Position numbers and translations under genes: made by a program
The notes under the pieces: model-generated
What the model was told of the DNA's origin: nothing
The model's database searches: none
Seen by the model: only the letters and a program-made list of their open reading frames with translations
Assembly: GCA_903825435.1 (NCBI GenBank)
Contig: CAIKAP010000116.1
Span: 1-33,722, forward strand
Length of the DNA stretch: 33,722 bases
Reading direction: 5' to 3'
Source: an uncultured Verrucomicrobiota bacterium
GTDB taxonomy: Bacteria > Verrucomicrobiota > Verrucomicrobiia > Palsa-1439
In this document: one piece after another, positions 21,132 through 30,302 of the stretch
Layout: the number at the start of each line of letters is the position of its first letter
Position numbering within the stretch: position 1 is the first letter of the stretch

Positions 21132-23140
21132 TGAATACATTTATTCGTACAGCCCTCAATACTGCGACGCAATACAAGGTGCCCGCCATTATCGTGCTCT
21201 TGTGCATTACTGTGGTCAGTGCGCGCGCCGAAGAAATAATGTTCATTCGAGACGCAAAGCGCCTATACAACATGATCGGAAATCCGAACTATGATTTGGC
21301 CGACCAGGGTCACGCCTTCGGAGTTCTCGAAAGTAGGGCGAGCGGATATGACAATGCGGACCAGGACGCGGTTTACTATTTGGCGGAGTGCTACGTTACC
21401 GGAAAGACGGGTGAGGGCGGACCAGACTTTGCCCGCAATCGCAAAGGATTCCCTCCAAATCGACCGGAAGCTTATAAGCTTGCAGTTCCTTTGTATGAAA
21501 GAGCCGCCGACCATAACCACCTCCCGTCGCTCGTGAAGCTCGCGGGGCTATATGCCGACGGCCAATATGTTCCAAAAGATTTAGATAAATCCATGACCTA
21601 CTTGGTCCGAGCAGTACAACTGCGAGATAAGGCTGCATTAACGAAGCTTTCTGAGCTTTACTCAGAAGGATTTCGGGGGGTTGACAATCAAGCACGGAGA
21701 TTCTCACTGGTTGAATTACTTGCTAACAATGGCTTCCCGCTGGCTCAGTTGGAGGTGTCACAGGCGTTAATTTCGCAGAACACGAAAGAAGCCTTTGATA
21801 AGGCAAAGCACTTTCTGGTTCCGCTAGCCCAAAACGGAAACACCAATGCAGCCGCCTTGCTGGAAAACATTGCGCGCAAAGAAGACGCCCAGAAAGCGGA
21901 ATACGAAGCATCCTTACGCAAAGACCAAATGGCCAAGGAAGAAGCCGAACAGCACTTGCGAGAACAACAGGGAGCGAAACAGAAGGAATTAGAAGAAGAA
22001 GCATTACACCATAAGCAATTGGTGAAGCAGACAACGGCTGATGCAGAAGTAGCCAAGAGAACATCAGCAAAGGCGGATCTATTCAGCTATTTGGGTTGGT
22101 TCCTGTTCCTCACAAGTCTGGTGTTAGCGATACCGGGTACCATTTTAGGATTCAGAAGGAAGATTGTCATCTATGACGCCAAAACTGATTTGTACCATAC
22201 GTGGATAATTATCTTTAGCTTCATACTGTGCGGCTTCGGATTCGCTAATTCACAATGGGTTGGGTGGACCCTGTTGTCTTTAGGCATTATTTGTCTATTG
22301 TTGTCCGTTCTGCGGTCATTTCGAGCGAACCAATCTGTTGGAAAGGTCATTCTCGCCATGCCCACAAAGTTTGTTCTATTGGTGGCGATAGCGATCTGTG
22401 GGGTGATTGCGGTTGGAGGCGCCTTAGCAGCAGCTCAGGGGGTAAAAGACAAGAAGTATAAAGAGGCTGCTGGCGCGGCGGCGGTCGGGGCTGCTGGAGC
22501 CGGCGGATTCTATTTCCTCAACAAGTTCATCAATACTCTCATCACTACAGATACCGCAGTGCAAGGCAACATGCCTGAACCACCAATTATCGCGGATGTA
22601 TCTTCGAACACTAGCCAGACGAAGACAGCGGTTACCACTTCCACATCTAATCCCAGCACTCCTCCGAGTCACAACTCTGAAGAGCAATCTAGGAGTGGAG
22701 GTGGGGGAGTGCTTGCGGCACTTGGAACTGTATTTGCGGCAGCCCTTGCGGCAGAAGCCATGGAACAACATTCCGCAAAGTGTTACTGTAAGTATTGTGG
22801 TCAGAGCTTTACCACCCTTTCAAACCTAACTTCGAACTGCTGCTCAAGAAATCCACGGGGGTCTGGTGAGCGTCATGCCCCGTATTGTGGCATTGAGAAG
22901 TCCCCATACCACTGTCAGTATTGTGGCCAAAGTTTTACCACCCTTGCTAATTTAACCTCGAACTGTTGCTCAAGAAATCCGCAGGGGTCTGGTGAGCGTC
23001 ATGCCCCATACGAGGGCCGTGATCAATCCCCATATCACTGTCAGTATTGTGGTCAGAGTTTTACCACCCTTTCAAACTTAACCTCGAACTGCTGCTCAAG
23101 GAATCCACGGGGTTCTGGTGCGCGTCATGCCCCCATGTGA
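21131..23140 (+). CDS. membrane protein with Sel1-like repeats and three C-terminal cysteine-rich repeats
   Basis: A 669-aa multi-domain protein. Residues 1-34 form a signal peptide ending ARA-EE. Residues ~40-245 contain Sel1/TPR-type repeats (for example SLVKLAGLYADGQYVPKDLD and ALTKLSELYSEGFRG). Residues ~250-310 are a Glu/Gln/Lys-rich coiled coil. About four hydrophobic segments follow at ~318-342, 354-372, 376-393 and 412-436, then a Gly/Ala-rich stretch, a Ser/Thr-rich linker, and three tandem 42-residue repeats with YCGQSFTTLSNLTSNCC and a later His. The Cys/His spacing suggests zinc binding. Sel1 domains usually scaffold protein complexes. The function is unknown; the position beside nuclease-like genes hints at a defence or stress role. 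Confidence 0.75.
   Translation: MNTFIRTALNTATQYKVPAIIVLLCITVVSARAEEIMFIRDAKRLYNMIGNPNYDLADQGHAFGVLESRASGYDNADQDAVYYLAECYVTGKTGEGGPDFARNRKGFPPNRPEAYKLAVPLYERAADHNHLPSLVKLAGLYADGQYVPKDLDKSMTYLVRAVQLRDKAALTKLSELYSEGFRGVDNQARRFSLVELLANNGFPLAQLEVSQALISQNTKEAFDKAKHFLVPLAQNGNTNAAALLENIARKEDAQKAEYEASLRKDQMAKEEAEQHLREQQGAKQKELEEEALHHKQLVKQTTADAEVAKRTSAKADLFSYLGWFLFLTSLVLAIPGTILGFRRKIVIYDAKTDLYHTWIIIFSFILCGFGFANSQWVGWTLLSLGIICLLLSVLRSFRANQSVGKVILAMPTKFVLLVAIAICGVIAVGGALAAAQGVKDKKYKEAAGAAAVGAAGAGGFYFLNKFINTLITTDTAVQGNMPEPPIIADVSSNTSQTKTAVTTSTSNPSTPPSHNSEEQSRSGGGGVLAALGTVFAAALAAEAMEQHSAKCYCKYCGQSFTTLSNLTSNCCSRNPRGSGERHAPYCGIEKSPYHCQYCGQSFTTLANLTSNCCSRNPQGSGERHAPYEGRDQSPYHCQYCGQSFTTLSNLTSNCCSRNPRGSGARHAPM
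22787..23137 (+). repeat. three tandem 126-bp coding repeats
   Basis: TGT codons at 22787, 22913 and 23039 start three copies of a 126-bp (42-codon) unit that are nearly identical in DNA as well as protein. Each encodes a CxYC, a CC and a His-containing end. High DNA identity implies recent duplication or ongoing homogenisation. Confidence 0.9.
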
Positions 23141-23180
23141 TGACAGAGAGAGGAGTCCCAAGTTGCTGTAATCATCTGCA

Positions 23181-24722
23181 ATGACCATTATGCACCCGCT
23201 TTCCAAATCCAAACTCCTTGCCTACCGGCAGTGTCCCAAACGACTATGGCTCGAAGTCCATCAGCCTGCGTTGCGGGAAGATTCGGCAGCCACTCAGGCA
23301 AGATTTCAAGCGGGCTACCAGGTCGGTGACATTGCGAAGCGCATTTATGACCCCGAGGGGAAAGGAGCCATCATTGACGTGGAGACTGAGGGCTTTGATG
23401 GTGCATTTGTGCGCACTGCGAAATTGCTGGCCGATTCCCGGTGGCCTGTATTTGAGGCGGCCTTTAGGGCGAACGGGGCGTTGGCGTTTGCGGATGTAAT
23501 GCTGCCGGAGTTTGAAAACGGTCAACGTATGTGGAAAATGGTCGAAGTTAAATCTTCTACCTCCGTTAAGGATTATCATCGGGATGACATTGCGGTGCAG
23601 ACATTCGTGGCGCAGTTCGCTGGGGTGAAATTGAAGTCGATCGCATTGGCGCATATTGACAACTCGTGGGTTTATCCGGGCAATCAAGACTATCGAGGAT
23701 TGTTAATTGAAAACGACCTCACGGCAGAAACGTTTGCTCGATCAGAAGAGGTCAAAGGCTGGATTGCTGAGGCTCAGAGGATTGTCGCCCAGCCCGCCGA
23801 ACCCGAAATTGCCGTCGGTGACCAATGCTACTCTCCTTTTGAATGCGGGTTTTGCGACTATTGCAACCGCGATAATCCGCAGCCGGAGTATCCAATTCAC
23901 TGGCTACCGCGTTTTTCCGCTGCGAAGCGTGAGCAGCTTGCTGAACAGGGCGTGGATGATCTGCGAGGTGTACCGGATGACTTGCTCAGTGAAAAACAAT
24001 CCTTGGTCAAAGAACACACGCTGGCCAATACAGTATTCTTTGATGCCGCTGGCGCCGCCGGCGACCTCGCACCTTACGGTTTCCCTGGGTATTTTCTCGA
24101 TTTCGAGACCATCCAGTTTGCTGTGCCCATCTGGAAAGGCACTCGCCCCTATCAAATAATTACTTTCCAGTTCAGCCTCCACACCCTTGATGAATCCGGC
24201 CACCTTTCACATACCGCGTTTCTTGATCTCTCCGGTAATGACCCGTCCGAGCGTCTCGCCAAGGCGTTGATCACGGCCTGCGGCGAGAACGGTCCCGTAT
24301 TCGTCTATAATGCGGCATTTGAGCCAACTCGTATCGGCGAGCTGGCCGAGCGTTACCCTGATTTAGCCCAGGCGCTGCTGCGCATTAACACACGAGTTGT
24401 TGACCTCCTTCCGATTGCACGTAGCCGGTACTATCACCCCAGCCAACAGGGGAGTTGGAGCCTCAAGGCGGTGCTGCCCGCCGTAGTGCCTGAATTAAGT
24501 TACAACAATCTCAACGGCGTGGCTGATGGTGGAATGGCCATGGACGCATTCTGCGAAGCAATACAACCCGTTACCAGCGAAGCGCGAAAAAACGAAATCG
24601 AGAAGCAGCTTCTCGCGTATTGCCGGCTTGATACGTTTGCCACGGTGCGGCTGTGGCAATTTTTCTTCTGGACGCAATGGGTCTCCGGTGCAACAATGAT
24701 TGCCGTGAGCTGGCTGGAGTAA
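23181..24722 (+). CDS. DUF2779 protein with a Cas4-like nuclease N-terminus
   Basis: A 513-aa protein of two nuclease-like halves. Residues 1-230 resemble Cas4/RecB PD-(D/E)XK nucleases: SKSKLLAYRQCPKRLWLEVH carries a first Cys, VEVKSS is the active-site strand, and CYSPFECGFCDYC would complete a four-Cys iron-sulphur cluster. Residues ~300-510 are a DUF2779 region with an RNase H-like/DEDD exonuclease look: YFLDFET, VYNAAFEPTRIGEL and YCRLDTFATVRLW supply acidic residues. The start could be either of two ATGs nine bases apart; no clear ribosome-binding site is seen. The GmrSD-like gene follows about 120 bp downstream on the same strand. Involvement in DNA end processing or defence is inferred. 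Confidence 0.8.
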   Translation: MTIMHPLSKSKLLAYRQCPKRLWLEVHQPALREDSAATQARFQAGYQVGDIAKRIYDPEGKGAIIDVETEGFDGAFVRTAKLLADSRWPVFEAAFRANGALAFADVMLPEFENGQRMWKMVEVKSSTSVKDYHRDDIAVQTFVAQFAGVKLKSIALAHIDNSWVYPGNQDYRGLLIENDLTAETFARSEEVKGWIAEAQRIVAQPAEPEIAVGDQCYSPFECGFCDYCNRDNPQPEYPIHWLPRFSAAKREQLAEQGVDDLRGVPDDLLSEKQSLVKEHTLANTVFFDAAGAAGDLAPYGFPGYFLDFETIQFAVPIWKGTRPYQIITFQFSLHTLDESGHLSHTAFLDLSGNDPSERLAKALITACGENGPVFVYNAAFEPTRIGELAERYPDLAQALLRINTRVVDLLPIARSRYYHPSQQGSWSLKAVLPAVVPELSYNNLNGVADGGMAMDAFCEAIQPVTSEARKNEIEKQLLAYCRLDTFATVRLWQFFFWTQWVSGATMIAVSWLE

Positions 24723-24843
24723 TATCAATGACGCTACAAATATCAGTACAACTAAGACATGTTGAAAGTCATCCCACTGTAGCACCTCTTCGCCGCCGGT
24801 GCCGTCTCGATTGAGATTCGCCCATTCACTGAAAGGAAACTCC

Positions 24844-27189
24844 ATGAGCTATCTCAACAACACCATCTCCGTTCCCAAGCCAATCACTGTCACGCTCAAG
24901 CAGGTCGCCGCATGGGATCTTGAGCATCTTAACGCCCCATGCGAGATCAAGGCGGGCGTGCCAGCGCTCCAGCGCGGCCTCGTCTGGAGTCCACGGCAAG
25001 TCGAGTTTTTGTGGGATTCCATCCTGCGGGGCTTTCCCATCGGGAGTCTGGTAGTGAGCAAACAGATGGACAGTCAGAAGCGTAGAGGCGACAAGTCGGG
25101 TATTACCCACCACTTGCTCGACGGTCAGCAACGGGCCAACGCCATTACCCTGGGGTTTCACGACCCATTCGCTCGAAACGATGTCAAGGTCAGAGACAAC
25201 AAGTCCGAGTCAATCCTATGGTTGGATCTCGCACCACCAACGACCAGTTGCCCCGGCTCTCAGTTTCCCCCCAACAGCACCCGCGAGTTCTTAAACAGCA
25301 CCCGCGAATTCTTAACCCGTGTCACAACTCTGGCACATCCTTGGGGCTATCGAGCCGATGACAACGCATTACCACTGAGCGCGGCGGACGCCAGAGCTGG
25401 AATCAAATCAGAATATGAAGGGAGAGCTAGCCCTTTAGGAAAACCTTCCTCACTGCAGCTCTTTCCCAGATGGAGCAATGCGCCTGTTCCCCTGTCATGG
25501 CTTCTTGTCGCAATCGAAGATGGAAAAGATGAGAATGGGCAAGACCAATTCAGGGAAAAGCAGGATTTCTGGGGCATTGTTAAAGGAAGGTTGAAGCAAG
25601 AGGCGGCGGAACGCAGATGGCCAAAGCTGGCTCTCGAAGTCTTGCAGCAACTGTCTGACACATCGAGCCTCAATCAGATTTACCATGGGGTTCTCCGTGC
25701 GGTGCAGACGCCGCTTGTGATCCTAGAGGCACCCGAGGAACTTCTCGCGACCTCACGGCAGGAAAAGTCCAACAACGATGAGAACGCAGAGAATATCGCA
25801 AGTATCGAGCATCTCTTTAATCGGCTGAATCGACTTGGTACCCCCTTAGATGGTGAAGAACTCGCTTACTCAATGATCAAAGCCAATTGGCCGGATGTAG
25901 CGGATGTGATCGACGCCGTGTCAACACGCCGAGTTCCCGCCTCCCACTTGGTTTCACTAGGGGTCCGTGCCTCCATCACCGATTCTCGGAGCGGCAAACT
26001 TGCGCGAGGAATGACAATTCCGCGCCTGCGCGCCATCGCCAAGGCAGTCCCTCCTAATGAAGGGGAAGTAGCCTCGTCCGCATTCGAGCATCGCCGCCAG
26101 ATTGAGGAGTTTATTGGAAAGCAGGACAGCAGCGTTGGCGCAGTGGGAAAAGACCGTTTAGCTAGGGCTTGCGGCAAGGTGGACAAGTGGCTGGTCTTTG
26201 ATCGAGACAATTCTCCCAATGGCCTCCCACCGGTACTTTTATCCAGCTTCGCACGTGGAAGTTCTGATATCTACCTATTCCTCCTTCGTATCGCCGATCA
26301 ACTCGGAACACGCGATCCCGCTCAGGATAGCGAGTGGAATAGTCTGTTACCAGGTCTCGCAACTCTTATTCATTGGTTTACTAGGGATGACAAACTTACA
26401 ATTGCTGATTTGCTCTTGGCGAGTACTGCTCGGGAGATTTCCCCTCAGAATGTCCGCGACGGGATCACAGAAGCGATTGAGAAAGATCTGATTGTTATGC
26501 CACGCCATCCAGATGAGTTGGAAAAGTTTATCAAATTTCCGGACGGCAAGCATTTAATGGACTGGGAATGGTGGAAGTCGCTGATCGAAGCTGCACCAGA
26601 AGAGGAACGCGCCAAACTTCAAAATACTTGGAAGCCATTTCTTAAACGCACGGCGTGGGGAAAAGAGCTGCTTCTGTATGGCCAGAGAAGCTACTTGGAC
26701 AGACAATTCAATGATTATGACCCATCAAGAAAGGATCTCTGGGAGAATCACAACCGGCCGTGGGATTTCGATCACATTCATGCCGTATTTTATTTCTGGG
26801 GTAAGCAGGGCGCCTATGCGCATTTCTGTCGCGAATGGGGCGATTGCATCGGCAATCTGCGTGCATGGCCTTTCGAGGAGAACCGTTCGTACCAGACAGA
26901 TACAGCGAAAGAGAAGCTCAGCGGCAAGCCCAATGAGATGAAGTGGAGTTTGATCGAATCGGAAGCCGAACTGGAGGCTTTCTCACAACGTCACGACACG
27001 CGATTCAAACCTGCAGACGCGCGTGCTTTGGCGGAAGCGATCAAAACCCGATTCATTAGGATTTACAGAGATTGGTACAACTCGACTGGAATGAGTCTCA
27101 TTCTATTACGAAAACCCTCATTAATGTCGCCGGGATCAACCCCGCAACTTGAGGTTACCACTGACTCCAGCCTGTTGAACAATAAATGA
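24844..27189 (+). CDS. GmrSD-like DUF262/HNH protein (type IV restriction-like)
   Basis: A 781-aa protein from the ATG at 24844, with AAAGGAAA just upstream. The N-terminal DUF262 (ParB/Srx-like nucleotidase) region shows VPALQRGLVWSPRQVEFLWD and the diagnostic DGQQR at residues 93-97. The helical part follows with FNRLNRLGTPLDGEELAYSM. The C-terminus carries an HNH/DUF1524-like nuclease: RPWDFDHIHAV (about 638-648), then IGNLRAWPFEENRSYQ. Fusion of these two domains is the architecture of GmrSD enzymes, which cut modified phage DNA. Substrate specificity cannot be told. Residues in the DUF262 part carry a perfect-frame 7-residue duplication (NSTREFL twice). Confidence 0.85.
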   Translation: MSYLNNTISVPKPITVTLKQVAAWDLEHLNAPCEIKAGVPALQRGLVWSPRQVEFLWDSILRGFPIGSLVVSKQMDSQKRRGDKSGITHHLLDGQQRANAITLGFHDPFARNDVKVRDNKSESILWLDLAPPTTSCPGSQFPPNSTREFLNSTREFLTRVTTLAHPWGYRADDNALPLSAADARAGIKSEYEGRASPLGKPSSLQLFPRWSNAPVPLSWLLVAIEDGKDENGQDQFREKQDFWGIVKGRLKQEAAERRWPKLALEVLQQLSDTSSLNQIYHGVLRAVQTPLVILEAPEELLATSRQEKSNNDENAENIASIEHLFNRLNRLGTPLDGEELAYSMIKANWPDVADVIDAVSTRRVPASHLVSLGVRASITDSRSGKLARGMTIPRLRAIAKAVPPNEGEVASSAFEHRRQIEEFIGKQDSSVGAVGKDRLARACGKVDKWLVFDRDNSPNGLPPVLLSSFARGSSDIYLFLLRIADQLGTRDPAQDSEWNSLLPGLATLIHWFTRDDKLTIADLLLASTAREISPQNVRDGITEAIEKDLIVMPRHPDELEKFIKFPDGKHLMDWEWWKSLIEAAPEEERAKLQNTWKPFLKRTAWGKELLLYGQRSYLDRQFNDYDPSRKDLWENHNRPWDFDHIHAVFYFWGKQGAYAHFCREWGDCIGNLRAWPFEENRSYQTDTAKEKLSGKPNEMKWSLIESEAELEAFSQRHDTRFKPADARALAEAIKTRFIRIYRDWYNSTGMSLILLRKPSLMSPGSTPQLEVTTDSSLLNNK
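25273..25314 (+). repeat. 21-bp tandem duplication inside the GmrSD-like gene
   Basis: AACAGCACCCGCGAGTTCTTA is followed directly by a copy with one G-to-A change, encoding NSTREFL twice. It keeps the frame. It is probably a slippage product. Confidence 0.9.
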
Positions 27190-27206
27190 CATCGGAAAGG
27201 AAAACT

Positions 27207-27410
27207 ATGCCTGCTAACCCCAAACATCGCGAGCACGTTCGCGCATCCGCCAATGAGAAGGACAAAGACGGTCAGCCGCCATTGAATTATGCCGCAGCCT
27301 ACGGAGACAACGATCTCGCCAAACGGTTGCTGGCTACATGTTGTGCATGTGAACTGAAGTCCCTCAGACAGCTTCGTGTTGATGTTGTCGTAAATGTTGG
27401 GCATGAGTGA
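27207..27410 (+). CDS. short ankyrin-repeat protein or fragment
   Basis: A 67-aa ORF from an ATG preceded by AAAGGAAAA. DKDGQPPLNYAAAYGDNDLA plus the following KRLL is one ankyrin repeat. The rest (TCCACELKSLRQLRVDVVVN) is unlike ankyrin, and the ORF ends 3 bp from the convergent chimeric gene, so it is probably the truncated 5' end of a longer ankyrin gene. It follows the GmrSD-like gene closely and could be a co-transcribed partner or inhibitor remnant. Confidence 0.5.
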   Translation: MPANPKHREHVRASANEKDKDGQPPLNYAAAYGDNDLAKRLLATCCACELKSLRQLRVDVVVNVGHE

Positions 27411-27413
27411 AGG

Positions 27414-28577
27414 TCAATCCACTTCCCCGGCATCCTCGGCCGGCTGGGGTTGCTCGAACAAATCCAAGTAGGGCTTGAACCGGAAACGCCGGTTGCGCTT
27501 CCAGCCGGTGGTCTCCTGCAACAAACCGGCTTGGACGAATTGCTCGACGACCTGGTTGGCCTTCACGTAAGAGCAGTCCAAGTGCTGTTCCACCAAGCGC
27601 ACGGTAATGATCGGTTGCTCGAATAGGTAATCGAACAGCTTGTGGCCGGCGACGGAGTTGCCGAGGGATTCCATGAGGGTCCGGCGCCCGCTCTCGCGCA
27701 GCGCCAAAATCTGCCGGGCCGTATTCGTTGCCGCGTCACTGACTTCGGCGACGCCTTTGAGGAAAAATTTTAGCCACGCTTCCCAGTTTCCGTCGTAGCA
27801 TTCTTTGTTCGACACACTACGGACGTATGCTGCAACACAGTTGTGCTGCGACCGGCTCAGCGTCTGCAAGCCACCAACATTCGTTATGGGAGTGATTGTC
27901 AGATCCACTTTCGTAATCCCGCTCACAGGTGGAGCGGAGAACTGCCGTTCCCGGTATCGTCTTCCGCCGCTACGAGTGATTTCCTCAACGAGTTCTTGGT
28001 GCACTATTCGCATTTCCTTTACGGACGACAATTTCCTTGTGGGTTCCCCATGCCCCAATTCCAGTCGCAACTCATGGATGTCCCTGAGCAATTCTATGTA
28101 CTCCGGTGGCCCATCCTCGATTGCGCCCTCCGCAACCTGCAAACGCAACTGGGGCGCCAAGTACGTTAGAAGTTCTCCCTCGGCAACCAACGCCAGCACC
28201 CCGGTATTGATGCGCGGCAGGTGGGCGAGCAGTTGTCGAATGTCTTCGCGCCGCAACGCCTGACGCAATCTCCGGCACCGCTCAATGGTGAGCGATTCCG
28301 GGACACATTTGCGTCCAATCTTGGCAACTGCTTCGGTTGCTGGTCTAAAACCGAGCCAACCGAGAATCTCCCGTTGCGGCTTGGTCACATAGAAGCGCGC
28401 AGCAGCAAGCGGGGATGGCTCCGGGGGGCATTTGATGTCCGTATTATTGGCCAGACAGAAACCAGCCAGCGGATTCGATGTCAACAGATAAACAGCCGCC
28501 TGCTTCCCCTCCAAGACAAACAATCTGATTGCGCCTCGGGCCGATTGAAACCTCTCAATTGGATTCTTTGCCGACAC
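27414..28577 (-). pseudogene. PcfJ-like / Fic C-terminus chimeric gene
   Basis: A 387-codon ORF from a GTG with AAAGGAG upstream. Residues ~60-255 look like a PcfJ-type protein (KPQREILGWLGFRPATEAVA; the family Cys motif in SQHNCVAAYV). At about residue 256 it switches abruptly to the C-terminal part of a Fic AMP-transferase: NWEAWLKFFLKGVAEVSDAA, then the winged helix LFEQPIITVRLVEQHLDCSY and RNRRFRFKPYL. The Fic catalytic motif HPFxDGNGR is absent, and the PcfJ part stops just after its Cys motif. Two gene fragments thus appear fused in frame by deletion, near base 27806. It is unlikely to retain either activity. An assembly join is the alternative. Confidence 0.7.
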
Positions 28578-29101
28578 CCATTACTCCTTTGACTACTTGC
28601 CGTGACCTCCTGTGCCTGAGTTTTCCGAGTTGGAGACTCCCGTTAGGCGCGGCGAAATGGCGAATGATGTCGTCGGCGATCTTCTCCGTCAGGCCATGCC
28701 ACGGATCACAGGGAAAGACGGAGCGACCGGGGATATGCTCCAGAATCGGCTCTACCTCGTCGTCGAGGACGGCGTAGTGGCGAATCTTGTCCTCTTTACG
28801 ATACCGCACGGCATCCACGAGCCATTGAAAGATTTCCAAGCCACGTGACTCCGTTTCGATATCCGGTGTGCGCCCAATGACTCGCTCACGCGGGAGGTCA
28901 TGCTGTCGCCAGAGCCAGCCGAGCGTGAAAAAGGAGAAGCCTGTCCGCCAAGAAGTGGAGAAGACGACGTGTACCTGCGGGTGGTGATCCAGAATCCGCC
29001 GCAACTGCTTCACGCAATCAGGGGCGAAGATGTTCTCGTAACTTTTCCTTGTTCGGATTCAACACTCCGTCAACGTCGAGAAACAGAATATCCATTTCCA
29101 T
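28555..29101 (-). pseudogene. frameshifted HAD-superfamily hydrolase (SAK-repair type)
   Basis: The coding sequence starts at an ATG at 29099-29101 (or 29093-29095) and gives the HAD catalytic motif LFLDVDGVLNPNKEK, then runs into TGA. One base of shift at about 29041 (a single extra base in the run AAAAGTTACG) restores the frame and continues YENIFAPDCVKQLRRIL to the longer ORF, with motif II VVFSTSWRTG and motif IV-like YAVLDDEVEP. Joined, it is about 180 aa, the size of HAD domains related to RNA-repair Swiss Army Knife proteins. It is a pseudogene, a sequencing error or, less likely, programmed frameshifting. It overlaps the chimeric gene by 23 bp. Confidence 0.72.
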
Positions 29102-29146
29102 CGGCGCAACTTTACACCCCACGTCAAGACGATAGTCGAACCCACC

Positions 29147-30130
29147 TTAATCTTCGAGTTTCCAGACTCGTGATTTCGTCACCATAAGGAAAAGACGCAT
29201 CGTTTCGAGATTGTGGCCAATCGACATTGCCTGCTCTCGCCGATATTCCTCGTCAAGTATTGCTACGCGAGGAAACCAAGACTTGTCGGCGGTTGTCATC
29301 AGGAACTCATCCAGACTGCTTCCGTGGATTACCATCGAGCTCTGCATGTACCCAAAATATCCGAAGCGTATTCCGGCTTGACGCATATTAGCGGCAATAT
29401 TTCTCGCCTGCTCATCAAGCATTTCAAAAAATGAAAGATGAACTCGGCGAGCGGCGGCATCTTCTAGTTTACTTTCCCAGCTTGCCAAAGTTGGGTCTGC
29501 CAGCAATTCCTCGATCTCACGAAGTCGCTTCTTAAGGCCAACTTCAGCTTTCGCGCGGTCGCCCTTTTGAGCAACTCGGTAAACCTCATGTCCACCCCAA
29601 TGGAACTGCTCGACAAATCTTCGATGGCGGGCGTCATTCAGCGTTTCTTGGGCGACTGTGGTACATTCATCAAAACCCGCTGCTAGATTTCTTGGGTCGG
29701 TCATCTCCTTGAATTTATCCTTTTAGGCCCAGAGACACCAAGCGGCGTAAGCACGCATCCGATTCATCGTCTCCCGCCACTTCTTTTCCTTAGTATCCCT
29801 CTCTTCCGATAATGGGTCCATGATGAGTCTTACCTGCAAGTAGGCTTCGAGGGACATCCGTTCCAAGACCGTGAGCATCATGCGAAGACGACCCGTCAAC
29901 GTCGCCAACGTGGCATCAGACACCGCATACGATCTTGCCCAAAAATTCATCCACGCCAACCGCTCCGGAGTTGCAGTCTGAGTGGGGATGTTCTGTAGCA
30001 ACTCCGTTGCATCCTTTTGAAAATGAAGTATCCGCCTCTCCACTTCATCTCGATCTTCAAACGGATCCGTCCCATCCGGATACCAAAAATCTTTTGGGAT
30101 GCTGATCCTCCGATTATTAAACCCGGGCAT
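29147..30130 (-). pseudogene. uncharacterised 327-aa gene split by an in-frame stop
   Basis: Two ORFs, 29723-30130 (135 aa, starting MPGFNNRRISIPKDFWYPDG) and 29147-29704 (185 aa), are in the same frame and separated only by a TAA and five sense codons. Read through the TAA they form one 327-codon gene. It is predominantly helical with no membrane segment or known motif; FVEQFHWGGHEVYR is the most distinctive stretch. An AAGGAG directly before the second ATG leaves almost no spacing, so independent translation of the second half would be poor. I do not recognise the family. The 172 bp between this gene and tatD hold nothing certain. Confidence 0.65.
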
Positions 30131-30302
30131 AAATTTCTCCGATGCTCTATTTCTTCTAGCCTGCCGGTTTGTCGCCGATCTTTTCTAACTTAGCGAGGAG
30201 GACGTTGATATTCACACTTCTCATCGCTTTCGCTCCCATTTGATGGCTGGCTTTCAACGTTTTCAGCGTAGTTTCAGCACAAGGTAATCGCAAGGCATTT
30301 TT

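Noticed and set aside
22787-23137. Tandem 126-bp repeats considered as a CRISPR or other noncoding array
   Set aside because: They are in frame within a long gene, encode a consistent Cys/His motif, and have no spacers.
30156-30239. 27-codon minus-strand ORF between tatD and the split gene
   Set aside because: A GGGAG precedes an internal ATG at a reasonable distance, but the ORF is too short and has no recognisable product; chance is likely.
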